Assembly: GCA_033239125.1 (NCBI GenBank)
Contig: BSWB01000002.1
Coordinates: 111,886,443 to 111,950,442, forward strand
DNA from: Fagopyrum homotropicum
Taxonomy: Eukaryota; Streptophyta; Magnoliopsida; Caryophyllales; Polygonaceae
DNA: 64,000 bases
Reading direction: 5' to 3'
Under the pieces are notes generated by a model. It did no database searches, was not told the DNA's origin, and saw only the letters and a program-made list of their open reading frames with translations. Shown here in pieces: positions 21,391 to 33,457 of this stretch (within the stretch, counting starts at the first letter, position 1; every line of letters begins with the position of its first letter). The position numbers and the translations under genes are program-made.

Positions 21391-22935
21391 TTACAGAGGG
21401 ACCTAACGTGGCTAGAGATGGACATCAGTTTCCTGATCAAGATGCCCAGTTGAGTACGTGAGAGGTTTACCTGATCTGGTGGGTTAAATTCAACAGAAGC
21501 AGAGGGCCTGCCCGATGCTGATGAGGATTCAAGATAGGATGTCTCGAGGTGAGACACCATAGTTCTCCATAGGAGCAGATGGAGTGATGCGACGCCGTGA
21601 CTATGTCTGTGTACCCGTCGACTCGGATCTAAGATAATGGATTCTATAGGAGGCTCACTCCACACCTTACTCAGTACACCCAGTTGCGATTAAGATGTAT
21701 CAGGATGTGAGACGTTCATATTGGTGGGGAGGGCTAAAGCCCGATGTAGCCATATTGTGGCTCAGTGTGACCTATCAGCATGTCAAAATAGAGCATTACA
21801 GACCAGGAGGAGAACTCCACCCCCTGCTAGTACCGTAGTGGAAGTGGGAGGACATCTCCATCGACTTTATGACAAGGTTGAGACAAAGAAGGAGTTTTGA
21901 TGCCATTTGGGTTGTGGTTGACAAATTAACGAAGACTGCACGTTGCATCCCTATTCGGGAAACGTGGCCAGTGAGCAGATTATCCGAGGAGTTCACAAGA
22001 CAGATAGTTAGACTCCATGGTGTACTGAGGACGATCGTCTCAGATCGAGATGGACGATTCACCTCCAGGTCTTGGCAGCTGATTCAGACTGCCCCGGGGA
22101 TGGGTTTATACTTTATGACTGCATTTCATCCTCACACTTTTGTCAGTCAAAGAGGACCATCCAAACGATGGAGGATATGCTGCGAGCTTGTGTGTTGGAC
22201 TGGAGACAGGGATGTTCAGATCACCTCCCATTGGTTGAGCTCTCGTACAACAACAGTTTGCATGCATTGATTGGGATGGCCCCGTATGAGGCATTGTATG
22301 AACGGAGATGCCGTACCCCCTTGTGCTAGGATGACCCTAACAGTGTAAGCGGTATAGCGCCTGAGCAGATTCAAGATGATATTACACGAGTACTGCTGAT
22401 TAGAGAGAGGATGCTGGCTGCACAAAATCGCCAAAAGTCGTACGTAGACAAGAGGCGTTGACCTCTAGAGTTCAGGGTAGGAGCTCATGTCTGGCTGAGA
22501 GTATCTCCGATGCAAGGCGTTAGACGTTTTGACATAAAGGGGAAGCTGAGTTCCTGATATGTCGGTCCTTTTGAGATACTGGATAGAGTTGGGAGAGCAG
22601 CATAAATATTGGATTTACCACCGATATTAGAGGATGTTCACCTTGTGTTTCACATGTTTCAGGTGAGAGAGAACATACCAGATCTGAGACACATCGTCGG
22701 ATATGATGATTTAGTGGTTGAGCCGGACCACACTTTTGGTTGAGCACCCGATTGCAGTCCTAGAGCGAGGTGTGAGAGGCCTACGTTAGAAGGACATTCC
22801 TATGCTGAGGATACAGTTGTATAGACAAGGATCTGAGGAGGCTACATGGGATATTGAGGATAGTAACTATAGGAACTATCTAGATATCTATTCCGAGATA
22901 GATGCTCCCGTAGGATCGATGAGTAGATATTAGTG
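21391..22935 (+). pseudogene. Tekay C integrase and chromodomain (heavily decayed)
   Basis: Fragments of integrase in three frames: zinc-finger region near 21650-21800, catalytic core at 21869-22270 (VVDKLTKTARCIPIRETW, VSDRDGRFTSR), GMAPYEALY at 22270-22320, then a stop at 22327. A degenerate chromodomain (IPMLRIQLYRQGSEEATWD) lies around 22797-22855. Stop codons and frameshifts are frequent. Identification comes from order and residual motifs. Confidence 0.8.
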
Positions 22936-23055
22936 CTATTTTGGTGAGTGTTTTGATAATGTGCTTATGTGCTATGATGTGTTTTCGTGCTAGCTGTGAT
23001 GTATACATACAATCTTATTAGATCTTGTTTGCTAGCGCGAGCTGTGTTTATAGAT

Positions 23056-23360
23056 GGAGATGGTTCTTCCTCCATACTATCGAGTTGTGATTAGGGTTTA
23101 GCTGGAGATGGTTATTCCTCCATGCTATTGTTATGGACATAGTTTGCTGGAGACGGTTTTCTGCCATCCTCTTGTGTTATGAGTACGGTTTGGCTGGAGA
23201 TGGTTTTCCTCCTTGTCTTTGTGATGTGCGCATGGTTTTCCTCTATGCCATTGGATAGTTTAGGGATCTCGTTGCTGGAGTTGATTATTCCTCCATGCTA
23301 TGTTTTGAGGTTATAGAGGGTTATAGGTTTAAACCTTTGAACGGAGATGTGATACCTCCG
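23056..23360 (+). repeat. Tandem-like GGAG...CCTCC hairpin repeats in the Tekay C 3' region
   Basis: Six to seven degenerate units of the form GCTGGAGATGGTTTTCCTCC, about 45-80 bp apart (clear ones at 23056, 23104, 23149, 23196, 23277 and 23342). In each the GGAG and CTCC arms can pair. They lie between integrase and the LTR and are not present in B. Confidence 0.65.
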
Positions 23361-23415
23361 ATAGAGAGAGTGTTTATACCTCGGCGTATGGGTCCGAGAG
23401 GATTTGGGAATCGTT

Positions 23416-23453
23416 CAAGTTTCGGGACGAAACTTGTTTTTAGGGGGATCTGA
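23416..23453 (+). other. Hairpin and polypurine tract (Tekay C)
   Basis: CAAGTTTCG/CGAAACTTG with loop GGA at 23416-23436, then TTTTTAGGGGG, then the LTR at 23454. It is kept intact although the coding regions around it are decayed. Confidence 0.7.
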
Positions 23454-25498
23454 TGTAAGAGCTAGGATTTTTGAATTCTAATTAATGTTGATTAACTAAT
23501 CATTGATAGTAATTGACATATAACTCGCGAAGATTGCATAAGTGATGAGTATGAGTCCCACCGTTAGTTTCCTGGCATAATTTTGGACTTATCGGAAAAT
23601 TTTCACTTTTTTCCCCGGTTAATTATTTTTACCCTCCGGTGTTATTTGGAGCATTTGGGAGCTCCAATTAATAAAAATGCAGTTGACAGAAATGATCAAG
23701 ATATCGGACATGCCCTAGATATGTAAGAAACATTGAAAGGAAAAACGGCCAAAAGAGTCGCTATTTCTATTCTTAATGGCTAAGAAAGACAGCTTAGGGA
23801 CACACGTTTTCCGAGGCAGCTGTGGAATAATTATCCCTACAATATTCCAAATTTATAATTCCAATTTCGAGAAGTTTGGAGAAGGGGGTTGTGCCCGCCA
23901 TTGGATCGGGTAAATGATAATTATCGACTTCACTAAAGGATAATCATCATCTTCACTATAAATAGCGGATAATCGTTTATTAATTCATTTCCTTTCACGT
24001 TTCCTCGTAAAAGCTCTGATTTCTCTCAACTTTCAAACTCAGATCTACTCTCCGTTTCTAATCCGATTTTAATTCTATTTGCGTTTCTGGATTCCTCCCT
24101 TCATTCTCTTCATATCGGTACCGAATTTTTGCATTTCCGAGCATATGAAGACTTGTTCGAGCATATATGTCACCAGGACGGTTCCGTCTCTCAGATTCCG
24201 GTGAATTTGATGCTATCCATGCTTAGCCTGTGTCGTTGTGATTTCGAATCTTCTTTCAGACCGTCAATCGGGTTAGTAACAAATAAGTTATGAATTTATT
24301 TGTTTTCCGTACTGCATTTTGACCTAGATTGACCTTAGACTTGTCAAAATGGATAATTAGAAACTCGATTATCGTCGTTATATTATTCTAGTGTTTATGG
24401 GTTGTTTGTTTGATGAAATGTGATGACATGTTGGTTTAGAAATTGCCTGCAGACAAAACGTTATTCTGGCAAAATTTAATTAATTAATTAATTAAAGGTG
24501 AATTAATTAAATTAGGATTAGAATTGAGATTGATGAATGTTGATTAGATGCTACCTTTAGATTTGAGGAATTGTGAGTTATGATGTGATTTTGAGGTTTG
24601 GATTCGAGTTATGAGTTGAGGAGGTTTATAGGGTTTAGGAGGTGGAATCTCCTAACCTTGGGACGATGTTGATACTTTTGTTCCTTACTGATGCAGGCGT
24701 AGATAGTTTCCTCGAGGGAAAGTCGTGATGTGGTATAGATCGACGTTGTGACTCGTAAATCGGTGGAACTTACTTAGCGAGCGATTATGTGTTTGAGTGT
24801 GTGATGTGGTTGTGTGTGTGCATATGTGTGCTGCATTTATAACCTAACTGGACTAGGATGACCCTACATGCAAATTATTGGCCCAAGTGTATGATAACGG
24901 GCGGTGATGACTTGTCTAGCCCAGAATTGGGAGGCTAGGGAGGTTCTCTACGACCAGACCTCCAGGTCTTGATAATTGACACCATTCAAAACCTGAGGGG
25001 AATGGGGATAGAGGCGTTGGGAGTTTACTCTGTGTGTCAAAAGGAAATGAATTAGTAATGGTATAGCTTAATTAAATATAATGAAGGGTTGTGTGTGTGA
25101 CATTGCATGATATGATATGATGATGTGATATATGTGCTACGACTTCATTCATATCTATGATCTATTAGCTAACGGTTTATACCGTGTTGCAGATCTACTG
25201 CAGGATACGAAGACTACAGAGTGAGCCAGATGGGTGATCAGCCGAGGGCTTCCGTACACTAGGTTGTTCGAGGGTTATGGGATCTTTTGTATACATTTGT
25301 CTATGGGGTTGCCGTTTTGTACTTGGCTGTGTTTGTAACCCATTTGATGTATATATTGTACAATTTTATGTATTTGGTTTTAATCTATATGTGCCTTGTT
25401 GTAAGATCCAATGAACTTGTTTTTTAGTCTAGGGTCAAGATCCATTGTGAGATCCTAGCCCAATAGCGCCCCGAGTCCCGCGGATTTGGGGTGTTACA
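23454..25498 (+). repeat. Tekay C 3' LTR
   Basis: It starts TGTAAGAGCTAGG and ends GGGGTGTTACA, about 2,045 bp. Only parts align with the B LTR (for example 24890-24960 and the last 350 bp), so it is a separate subfamily. A probable TATA-like site (CTATAAATAG) lies at about 23958. Confidence 0.8.
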
Positions 25499-25848
25499 CT
25501 AACGGTTTATCCGAGTTGTTAGATGTTGTGCAAGATAGGAAAGTTGCCGAGTGATTCGAAGGAGGTGGTCAGCCGAGGTTTCCGTACGTCGATAGGACGG
25601 GTTGGGGTTTGTTTGTCGTTTGTAGTAGACTTTGATAGATTGGTTATGGTTTCAGTTTTACCTTTGTAGCTCGGGTAAGTGTCGTACCTTATATGGCATT
25701 GCATACTTTGAATTTGGATTTATATGTTTTTTTTATCGTATGTGCCTTGTTATAAGATCCAATAATAATATTGCTGTCGAGCTAGGGTCGGGACCCATTG
25801 TGGGGTCCTAACCCGTATCGCCCCGAGTCCAAAATTTTGGGTATTACA
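25499..25848 (+). repeat. Tekay C' 5' LTR, last 350 bp
   Basis: A second LTR end beginning at TAACGGTTTATCC and ending GGGTATTACA before a primer site. It is related to but different from the last 350 bp of the C LTR. Its front part is missing, probably replaced or separated by C. Confidence 0.75.
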
Positions 25849-25851
25849 ATA

Positions 25852-25864
25852 TGCTATCAGAGCC
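25852..25864 (+). other. Primer binding site, mutated (Tekay C')
   Basis: TGCTATCAGAGCC, one base different from the initiator tRNA-Met complement TGGTATCAGAGCC, four bases after the LTR end. Confidence 0.8.
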
Positions 25865-26136
25865 CTGGGTTGACAACAATGGCACTAGGATTCTTCTAAA
25901 GGTCGAATGATTTATAACAGAACCGAAAGGGGTGTGAGTTTAAAACAGTTTTGTTTTCAAAATCATAAGTATAGTCGGTTTGGGATAGAAGTTCGGGAAC
26001 CACCACCACCTCCGCAATTCTCGGTAGTCTCGAGTAGTTGGCCTATGTATGATAGTTTTTGACTTACGCGTTAGTATGTACATATATATTTATATATACG
26101 CTAGCCGGACCTGATTGGATATTTGTACCCGTACAA

Positions 26137-27109
26137 ATGGCACGTACTAGGACAGAGAAAACTGTTCGTAAGGGAAGAGGTCATCCACTTCTTCCTCTAG
26201 TTAGATGTGATGATACTGATAGGACTCTTGCCGTCCGAGGGCGAGGACGAGGAGGTAGACCTCCACTAGTGAGAGGTCGGGGACATGTCCCCATTGCGGA
26301 CCAGCCAGCGGTGGTTCCGCCAGTTGTTGACGCACCGGTAGAGGATGTTGTGGAAAGTGCTATGCATGAGGTTAGGGAGAGGACCACTACTAGGTCCAAG
26401 GTGCGGAGTTCACCAACTATTGAGTCTGACCGAGTATCGCTTGGAGTGTCTATGTACCGAGATTACGTACAACGAGTGGAGGAAGCTTACAAGGTTGGAG
26501 TACCACCCCCAACACAACATGTTCCTTCAAGATCAGCTGAGGTCACGCAGAGGGTTACCTAGGTTATGGCGGTACCGAAGAGGGCTACACTAGTGGTTGT
26601 TGTTGAGGTGACAGAGGGCGAGATGATTTGAGATTGGCGAGACCGGATTCCTGGTTGAAGGCTTTCAACCAGGAGAGAGTATCAACTTTCGACGGGAAGG
26701 TGGGGCTAGAGGTGGAGCAATGGATCTTCCAGGTAGAGTCTGCCTTAGAGGCGATCCGCTGTCCAGAGGAGCGGATGGTAGAGGCAGTTCATACGTTGCT
26801 CCAAGATCAGACACAATATGGGTGGAGGATAGTTAGAGAGGGAGTTACCACGATGGATCAGCTGTTGAGGCATGTTCGAGAGAGCTTCTGCCCTGAGTCA
26901 GTAAGAAGGGATAAAGTACAAGATTTCTTAGAGGCCAGGTTTGAGGACGTCCCGGTGGCAGTAGCGATCAAGAGGTCCAAAGAAGAGTTGGCACTGCTGG
27001 GTCATACCGCACCTCCGGTGGACCAGCATGTGTATTTGTTCTCTCGGAGACTGAGAGAGTCTACCTGTGCCTCTATGGCGGTTTCCGATGTGACTCCCGG
27101 GGGGACTAC
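26137..27109 (+). pseudogene. Tekay C' gag (interrupted by A3)
   Basis: The start MARTRTEKTV at 26137 parallels the B gag. A basic Gly/Arg/Pro-rich N-terminus runs to a stop near 26562, and the core continues at 26628-27109 (LKAFNQERVSTFDGKVGLEVEQW, VQDFLEARFEDVPV). It ends abruptly at 27109 where the minus-strand LTR of A3 begins. The zinc knuckles and everything downstream are missing from this side, so this is the left part of an element split by the insertion. Confidence 0.85.
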
Positions 27110-28828
27110 TGTTCTCCCTAAACGTATGTGCAATCATAGTTTAAATTTATAAAAAAAGAATTAAAGCAAGCAAACCCGTAGTGTACGGATCGGCGTAGTA
27201 AAGCAAGAATTCCAGAGTGTCGAACTCAGGGATTTGGGGGGAACAAATTTAGTTCGCAAATCGTCAAGCAAGTAAATATAGTAAGCTTTGCAAATATTGG
27301 GAAAACAGCAACCCTAAAGATCAGAGTGTCTAATTGTGGCAATCGATTCAAGATATACTAAAGAACTAAGGACAGAGTTATGAGTTGCAAAGGTATGCTA
27401 AGGTAAAGTAATGTACGGTGAAGTTCCAGAACTTTATATGACTTATCTAAAGACACTCTCTATAAAGGTTATTGAGGCTTCAATATAGAAAGGATCTAAA
27501 GACAAGAATTAATTTCAAATACCCAAACTTGTAACCTAAGGATCAAAACTAACTAGAACGATTAAGGTTGTGACACTCGAAATCGAAATAGAGGGTGATG
27601 AGTCTCACTACTACCTAGAAAAGGATAAACCAAGACTAGATTAAAGCTATTCTTTAACCTTGGATCAAAGTAAAAGCAATGTTCGTAAACTTGAGTAAAT
27701 CACGGTCAAATATTGAGAACCACGGCCGTGGAAACCCAAGAACAGGCCGTGATTTGGGTTCGTCGACGAGATCTCTCTAACTCTCAGGGTCCAATCAATT
27801 TACGATCGATCTATCATTATCTAAGCCACAACTATCAACCCTTCACCTTAGAATTGCTAAAGGGTTTTAGCCAATAACCATTTTCATGATATCAAGAATC
27901 AATTTAAGAAGAATGAAAGATGAAAACCCTCGAAAACTCAAATATAACTCAAAGTCAATCTCAAATCCAAAACACAAATTGGAATACTCAATGGATTCAG
28001 AATATAACACAAAACCTCAAAATAACCTAGGATAAATATGAATGATAGGTTGTCAATCTGTCTTCAACAACTAACCCTAAGAAAGAGGTAAAAACCTTCG
28101 GCGATCTTCAGTCCGCCCTAGGCAAGAATGCTCCAAGCAAGGTAAGCGGCCATCACGTCTCCGCGAGATCCGACGCCAATGTCATGGGAATAGGTCATAA
28201 GCGTCGATGTCCAAAACTCTCTTCTGTGACCTTTTTATAAGACGGGGTAAAAGTAACCGTCCCGGCCCATCACGTAAATAACGCGGTAAATGAAGACTTG
28301 TCAAAACATCGCCTAAATCACGGTCTCAAGGGATTCCAAGACCATGGTTTAGGGCGTGAAATCGGGTTACGGTCTCTTGTGACTTCCACGAACGTACTTT
28401 AGGCCGTGTAACTTACTAGAATGATCCACGCTCATGATGCCAAGATCCACGACCGTGGTTTAGGGCGTTGACTCTTCTACGGCCGTAATTTAGGGCGTTG
28501 ACTCTTCTACGGCCGTAATTTAGGGCGTGGAAGTCTAGATTGCTTGTGGTTTCCTTTATATCGTGACATTCTCCATCTTAGCTCCTTCTTTGGCTTCCTT
28601 GATGTGTTCCTAATCCTTGGATATGATCGAATCCTCTCTTATCTCTCTCAAATGGTCCGGTTTCATCTCTTATTCACCTATAATCAACACAAGGCTAATG
28701 TAGACATCCATATCGAGAATATTGATGAACAAGCTAACAAATGCTTCAATACCTTATCCATGAACACTATAATGAATGAAAAACAACTAGAATAAGTGCC
28801 TAGAATATCGCAATATTTCATGCTAACA
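27110..28828 (-). repeat. Family A LTR (A3, 3' LTR)
   Basis: On the minus strand it begins TGTTAGCATGAAATATTG at 28828 and ends GGGAGAACA at 27110, 1,719 bp. TATA box at 28232-28239; a motif cluster (CCACGACCGTGG, TACGGCCGTA with CGCCCTAAA units) at 28318-28532; another palindrome near 27720. The CCGTACACT...GGGTT segment lies near 27173. Confidence 0.85.
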
Positions 28829-30191
28829 AAATACCCCATACTTGTCACTTGCTTGTCCCCAAGCAAGGTCTTTGAAAACTTATAACACAAGTTAGGATGA
28901 AATATGCATGCAAACTCAAAAACAAAAACATCTTTTAGGTAAGTGTGCTTCTAGTCAATAGATCATTCTCAAACCTTGCTTCATTCACCCTTGAAACGCT
29001 TATATACATAAACTAAAGAATGTAAAGCAAAGAAACATCATGAATTGGTTAAACATTAAGGCAAACATAATAACCTTTAAGCATTATCAAAATCAAGCAT
29101 AAGAAACTTCAATTTAGATCACCAAGTCAAATAACATTCTTTTGTTATTAAGGAATTCCAAGTAAGGTCTTGAATGCGGAAGGGAGGGAAACTTATAAGG
29201 GATGTGATGCATGAATCCGGGAAAGTGGACAACACAACTCTTTTCTTTTTATTTCGAATTGCAACACCATCAACTTTGAGATTTGCTCTCTTCTTTTTCA
29301 CATTATTTTTCGACTTTACTTTTGGAGTTATGGACAGCGGTGCACAAAAACCAAAGCCTAGGAGATAGGCGTTTCTCAATTTCGAGATGCCTCAAACCCT
29401 TGATGCACATACCATAATCCGCTAGGAATATCGCTCAATCCGACTTTGGCAAGACACAAACACCCGGCTCTGTGAATGGTGCCGAGTTACTCATCATCAT
29501 GATTGACTTCCCCAAACCTATTAATTCTATTCTTTGAATGCAAAAATGTTTTTTCATGGCCCTCCCACATAAACATGCCAAACACAACTCCTCCAAATTC
29601 TCGGATAGGTAAGGGAGGCAATTACTTTCATTGTGGGTTAAATGATCAAAGAAAGAAAAAGAAAAGGTCGAATTGCCTTAATCATTTCATAAAGAGGTAT
29701 AAGAACTCATCATGTGATTTCAACCTCGATTTCTCAATATGATTTAGATAAAACTCTTCACATTATGAAACTTGCAAGAAAGGATAATCAACACATTCAA
29801 TTCTTTTTCAATTCATTATTCGTTTAGGCATACAATTGTCATTAAAAGCTCAATCCGCAAGTAGTAATTATCATAGAAATCATCTCAATTCTTAGAAGAA
29901 CAAAACCTTTTTATAATTTTTCAAAATTTTTCACATTTTTATGGGTTTTTCAAAAACTTTTTCATGCAATGCAATAATGAAATGTGTGACTATGAAACGA
30001 AACATGCAAAGTGTCATCGATCAAGGCAAGTAAATGTAGTAGAGTTATTACAACACATAGTCACACCTCACCCCACACTTAGGACAAACATTGTCCTCAA
30101 TGTTCAAAAAGAAATAAGGAAAAGAAAGAAAAGAAAAATGAACTCACTAGACGGCGGTGGGGCGGCTGAAACTGTCAATCGGCATAACTCA
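28829..30191 (-). other. 3' noncoding region of A3
   Basis: Contains both hairpin boxes: LTR-proximal CTTGCTT/AAGCAAG with loop GGGGAC (28848-28867) beside AAGTATGGGG, and the post-env hairpin with loop GAGGAC (30086-30105) beside AAGTGTGGGG. The conserved block is at 29405-29520. Otherwise AT-rich and without a supported gene. Confidence 0.75.
29405..29520 (-). other. Conserved noncoding block (A3)
   Basis: Same block as 1965-2080, here on the minus strand, with only a few substitutions. Confidence 0.65.
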
Positions 30192-31661
30192 TCATTGCGG
30201 TGGAGGCGGTGGTGGAAACAGGTAGTAGTCGGAGCTGAAGTTCCGCCCAAACTGCTGGCGGTAGATATCCCTCATCATCCGGTCATGCTTATCAACTCGT
30301 ACATCTTGAGCGTCCTGGCGGATCTCCAAATTGCCGACTCTCCTGGAAAGGTCGGTAGCCCACTCCGATAGGTGCTCATATCATGCCGGTGCCTTTGGTG
30401 GTTGTGCATACCATGGTGGTGGAGCTCCTATCCACTCCGGTTGTGCTCCATACCAAGCGGGAGGAGTATCCATCCATGTCGGTCTCTCGCTCACACTAGC
30501 ACGGCGAGAGGAAGAAGCACCAGAAGGTCTAGAATGGCGGGGAGACTGTCTAGGTAGGTCCGGGAAGATGTCCGGCTGATCCGGAAAGGTAGCAAAATCC
30601 TGCTCATCACCTCCTCCTATATCCTCATCAACATCAACAGCTGGAATCTCATCGGGGATGTAGGGAGGTGCTCCTAACCTATTCGCATACATAGCAGCGA
30701 AAATCTCCTTCCAATTATGGCGTCCAGCCATAATGGAATACTCGGGAAGCCATGGAATGCCTCTACCTCCTCTATCCTCCAATGGCATAGCAGTAGTAGG
30801 TGGACCTCGGTGTCTAGGAAAGGTCATACCCCTAGTCATAAGGCTCTTGAGACCCAAAGGTCTCGCCGCTATCCTAGTGCATGCGGAGCAATCAATCCCA
30901 AGCTGCGTAGCTATGTGGGTAACCATCCCACCTTACCCAATGTTCCCGGCCCTCTTGTTCTTAATCTTACTGATGGCGGAGGCTAAGAGGGTGGCACAAT
31001 CGGCGGGTCTACCGTGCAGTATAGCGTAAAGAAGGAACAGCTCATCGGTCTTAATCTTTTGGGGGGTCTCGGTCCTAGGGAATAGGCACTCGGAAAGGAC
31101 CCTATGAGCTATCTTCAAGGCTAAGTGGTAGATGAGCTTAGCCTTGGTGTCAGTTGGCTGTTAGCGGTCCTCGCTAGCGTAAATCATAGCTATGTCCTCC
31201 CAAAAGTCCTTAGCGTATACACCGCTAGGGAAATGACCGTTAAAGGTCTCATGGAACCCAAAGAAGGCTCCAAACCGCTGGATGGAGAACTCATAGTCTG
31301 TCTCCATCAATCTAAAGGATACCGTCCTATCGACGTGGCTATGCTCGAAGGAAATAAAAAACTTCCTCGTAATCTCCTCATATTCATCCGCTCTAATAGC
31401 AGAGAAAACAATCAGTCCGGTTCTATCGAAGAGCCATGTCAAGTCATTCACCACATTAAGTGACTCCAACTCCTCAAGTAAGAGGTATCTAGGTCCTATG
31501 ACCGGTCTCTCCTCGATCTTTTCTAAAGCATCGAGATAGTTTGGGTGAATGGTTGGGATTCTAGGGCGTGGAGGTGATGGTGGTTCACTAGGAGGGGCTT
31601 AGGAAGAAGAGGAACCATCACCTTTTCTCTTCTTTTTCTTTCCTGCACTTCTCGTGAACAT
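30192..31661 (-). pseudogene. Athila-type env-position ORF of A3 (full length, four stops)
   Basis: The most complete family A copy. The start ATG at 31661 is followed by a Lys/Arg-rich N-terminus, then ERPVIGPRYLLLEEL, the RTVSFRLMETDY and GFHETFNGHFPSGVY segments, TETPQKIKTDELFLLY, GGMVTHIA, an acidic stretch, SERPTW, and a proline-rich C-terminus ending at 30192. One reading frame runs throughout, about 489 codons, but it holds four in-frame stops (about codon 21; 31158-31160; 30930-30932; 30378-30380). The last is a TGG-to-TGA change. No membrane segment or signal peptide is visible, so the name env-like reflects position only. Confidence 0.88.
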
Positions 31662-32495
31662 TTTCTCAATTCCAGAAAAAACCACGATTTGTTCTTCCTA
31701 TTCCACAGCCGTGGAAGTCCCAGAGACCGTGATTCGTCTCTGACTTGCTCAATTCTCAACAAAATCATCAGCAAACTCAGCAGAACCTGTCCTAGACTAA
31801 TTCCATTCTCAATCCTATGCAATTTCTCTAAGTTCTTGCGAAAATTTAGCCCGAATTGACAAAGAAGAGAAGAAGAGTAAAAACCTAGGTTTTTGGATCT
31901 TTGAATCCAAATTCTTCCTTCTGGAGGGATTGTTCACTTGTTTTGTCGATTAGATCTTGTAGAGGAATGAAAATGCTCCATTTTAGCACCAAGAATCGTT
32001 CGAAAGGATTACCGAATGAGGATTTGCGAGAGGTGGAGATTTTTCGGAGTTTAGGGCGTGGAAGAGGGAATGAGGGTGTTTTTGTGAAGGAAGGTGGTTT
32101 ATATATTGGCCGTAAAATTTTTTGAAAATCACGGTCACTCGGGGGTTTCCACGACCGAGGTTTTGTACGGACCCGTGGGTTTTGGTGATTTTTCTCATAT
32201 TTTGAAGAATTACGGTCATTGTAGCCTCCACGACCGTGGTTCAGGGCGTGGAACTCTCTGTAATGTGCCAAAATCCGAGTTTCGTCAATTTCTTCCAACT
32301 TTTTCCTTTCCCATTGCCTATTCCATTGCTCCTACATACAAAAACACAACATACCGGAAGATATCGAGGGTAAAACAAAAAAAAACGTCTACAATAATCT
32401 AATCTACGAATGACAAACAAAAGCATAAGTGCAATACCTTGGGTTGCCTCCCAAGAAGTGCTTGTTTAAGGTCCGTAGCTAGACCGTACTTGCAC
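31662..32495 (-). promoter_or_regulatory. Integrase-env spacer with palindromic motifs and a TATA-like box (A3)
   Basis: No gene. Reading leftwards from integrase: motif units CCACGACCGTGG and ACGGTCGTGG at about 32255-32128, then TATATAAA at 32098-32105, then about 440 bp to the env start, with one more palindrome-like unit near 31701. The same motif type sits upstream of the TATA box in the family A LTR. Internal promoter role is inferred. Confidence 0.45.
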
Positions 32496-33440
32496 TTATT
32501 CGAGTGCGGTAGGCGCGAACTCCTCAGCTTGAAGTTCCGGTGAGTACTTCTTGAGTCGTTGACCGTTTACCTTGAAGCTTCCGCCCTTTTCACCCCATAC
32601 TTCAACTACGCCATGGGAAAAAACATGTTTTATTAGATAAGGTTCAGTCCAACGAGATTTAAGCTTACGTGGGAAGAGCCGAAGTCTCGAATTGAAGAGG
32701 AGAACTTGATCTCCTTCCTTGAGGTCCTTTGGAATGATATGCTTATCATGCCAACGCTTCACTCTCTCCTTATAGATCTTGGCATTCTCGTAGGAGTTTA
32801 AGCGAAGTTCTTCAAGCTCGTTAAGGTCTAAGAGGCGCTTCTCGCCCGCTTCCTTCATGCTGAAGTTCAACCACTTTACCGCCCAATACGCCTTATGTTC
32901 CAGCTCTACCGGTAAGTGACAAGACTTCCCATACACAAGGTTGTATGGTGTCGTTCCTATGGGAGTCTTGTATTCAGTCCGGTATGCCCAAAATGCGTCA
33001 TCTAGCTTTAAAGACCAATCTTTCCTTGTCTTCAAAACTATTTTCTCTAGGATTCCTTTAATCTCCCGCTTCGAAATCTCCACTTGTCCACTCGTTTGTG
33101 GTTGGTAAGGGGTGGCGATCTTGTGAGTCATTCCATACTTAGCTAGTAGAGCTTCGAATCGTCGGGCAATGAAGTGAGAGCCTCCATCACTAATGATAGT
33201 CCGTGGTGTCCCAAACCTTGGGAAAATAGTCTTGTTAAAGAACTTAACTACAACCATGGCATGATTAGTGGGAGAGGCAATTGCTTAAACCCATCTCGAA
33301 ACATAATCTACAGCTAGAAGTATGTATTGGTTTCCACAAGATGATGGGAAAGGTCCCATGAAGTCTACTCCCCAAACGTCAAAGATCTCTACCTCCTGAA
33401 TGTTGTTAAAAGGTGTTTCGTTTCTCCTAGATATGTTCCT
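32496..33440 (-). pseudogene. Athila-type integrase of A3 (5' truncated, one stop)
   Basis: Catalytic core and C-terminal domain of integrase. The first catalytic Asp is in VDFMGPF (about 33369), the second in ISDGGSHF, and the Glu in GQVEIS, with the D,D-35-E spacing. A TAA near 33284 replaces a Glu codon in the WVEAIA segment. The C-terminal domain carries [15 protein letters not shown] (the usual GPY is EPY here) and ends at 32496. The zinc finger and all of RT, RNase H, protease and gag are missing beyond 33440. Neighbours: spacer and env ORF of the same element. Confidence 0.88.
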
Positions 33441-33457
33441 AGCCGAAGGTATTTCTA

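Larger units (their letters stand above)
27110..33440 (-). mobile_element. Athila-type element A3 (3' half, minus strand)
   Basis: Reading leftwards: integrase, spacer, env-position ORF, 3' noncoding region, polypurine box and 3' LTR, in the same order as A4. It inserted into the Tekay C' gag; the 5 bp before the LTR are ACTAC, but the partner copy cannot be found because the 5' half is missing. Integrase homology ends near 33440; 33441-33457 is unassigned filler before the family E LTR. Confidence 0.85.
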
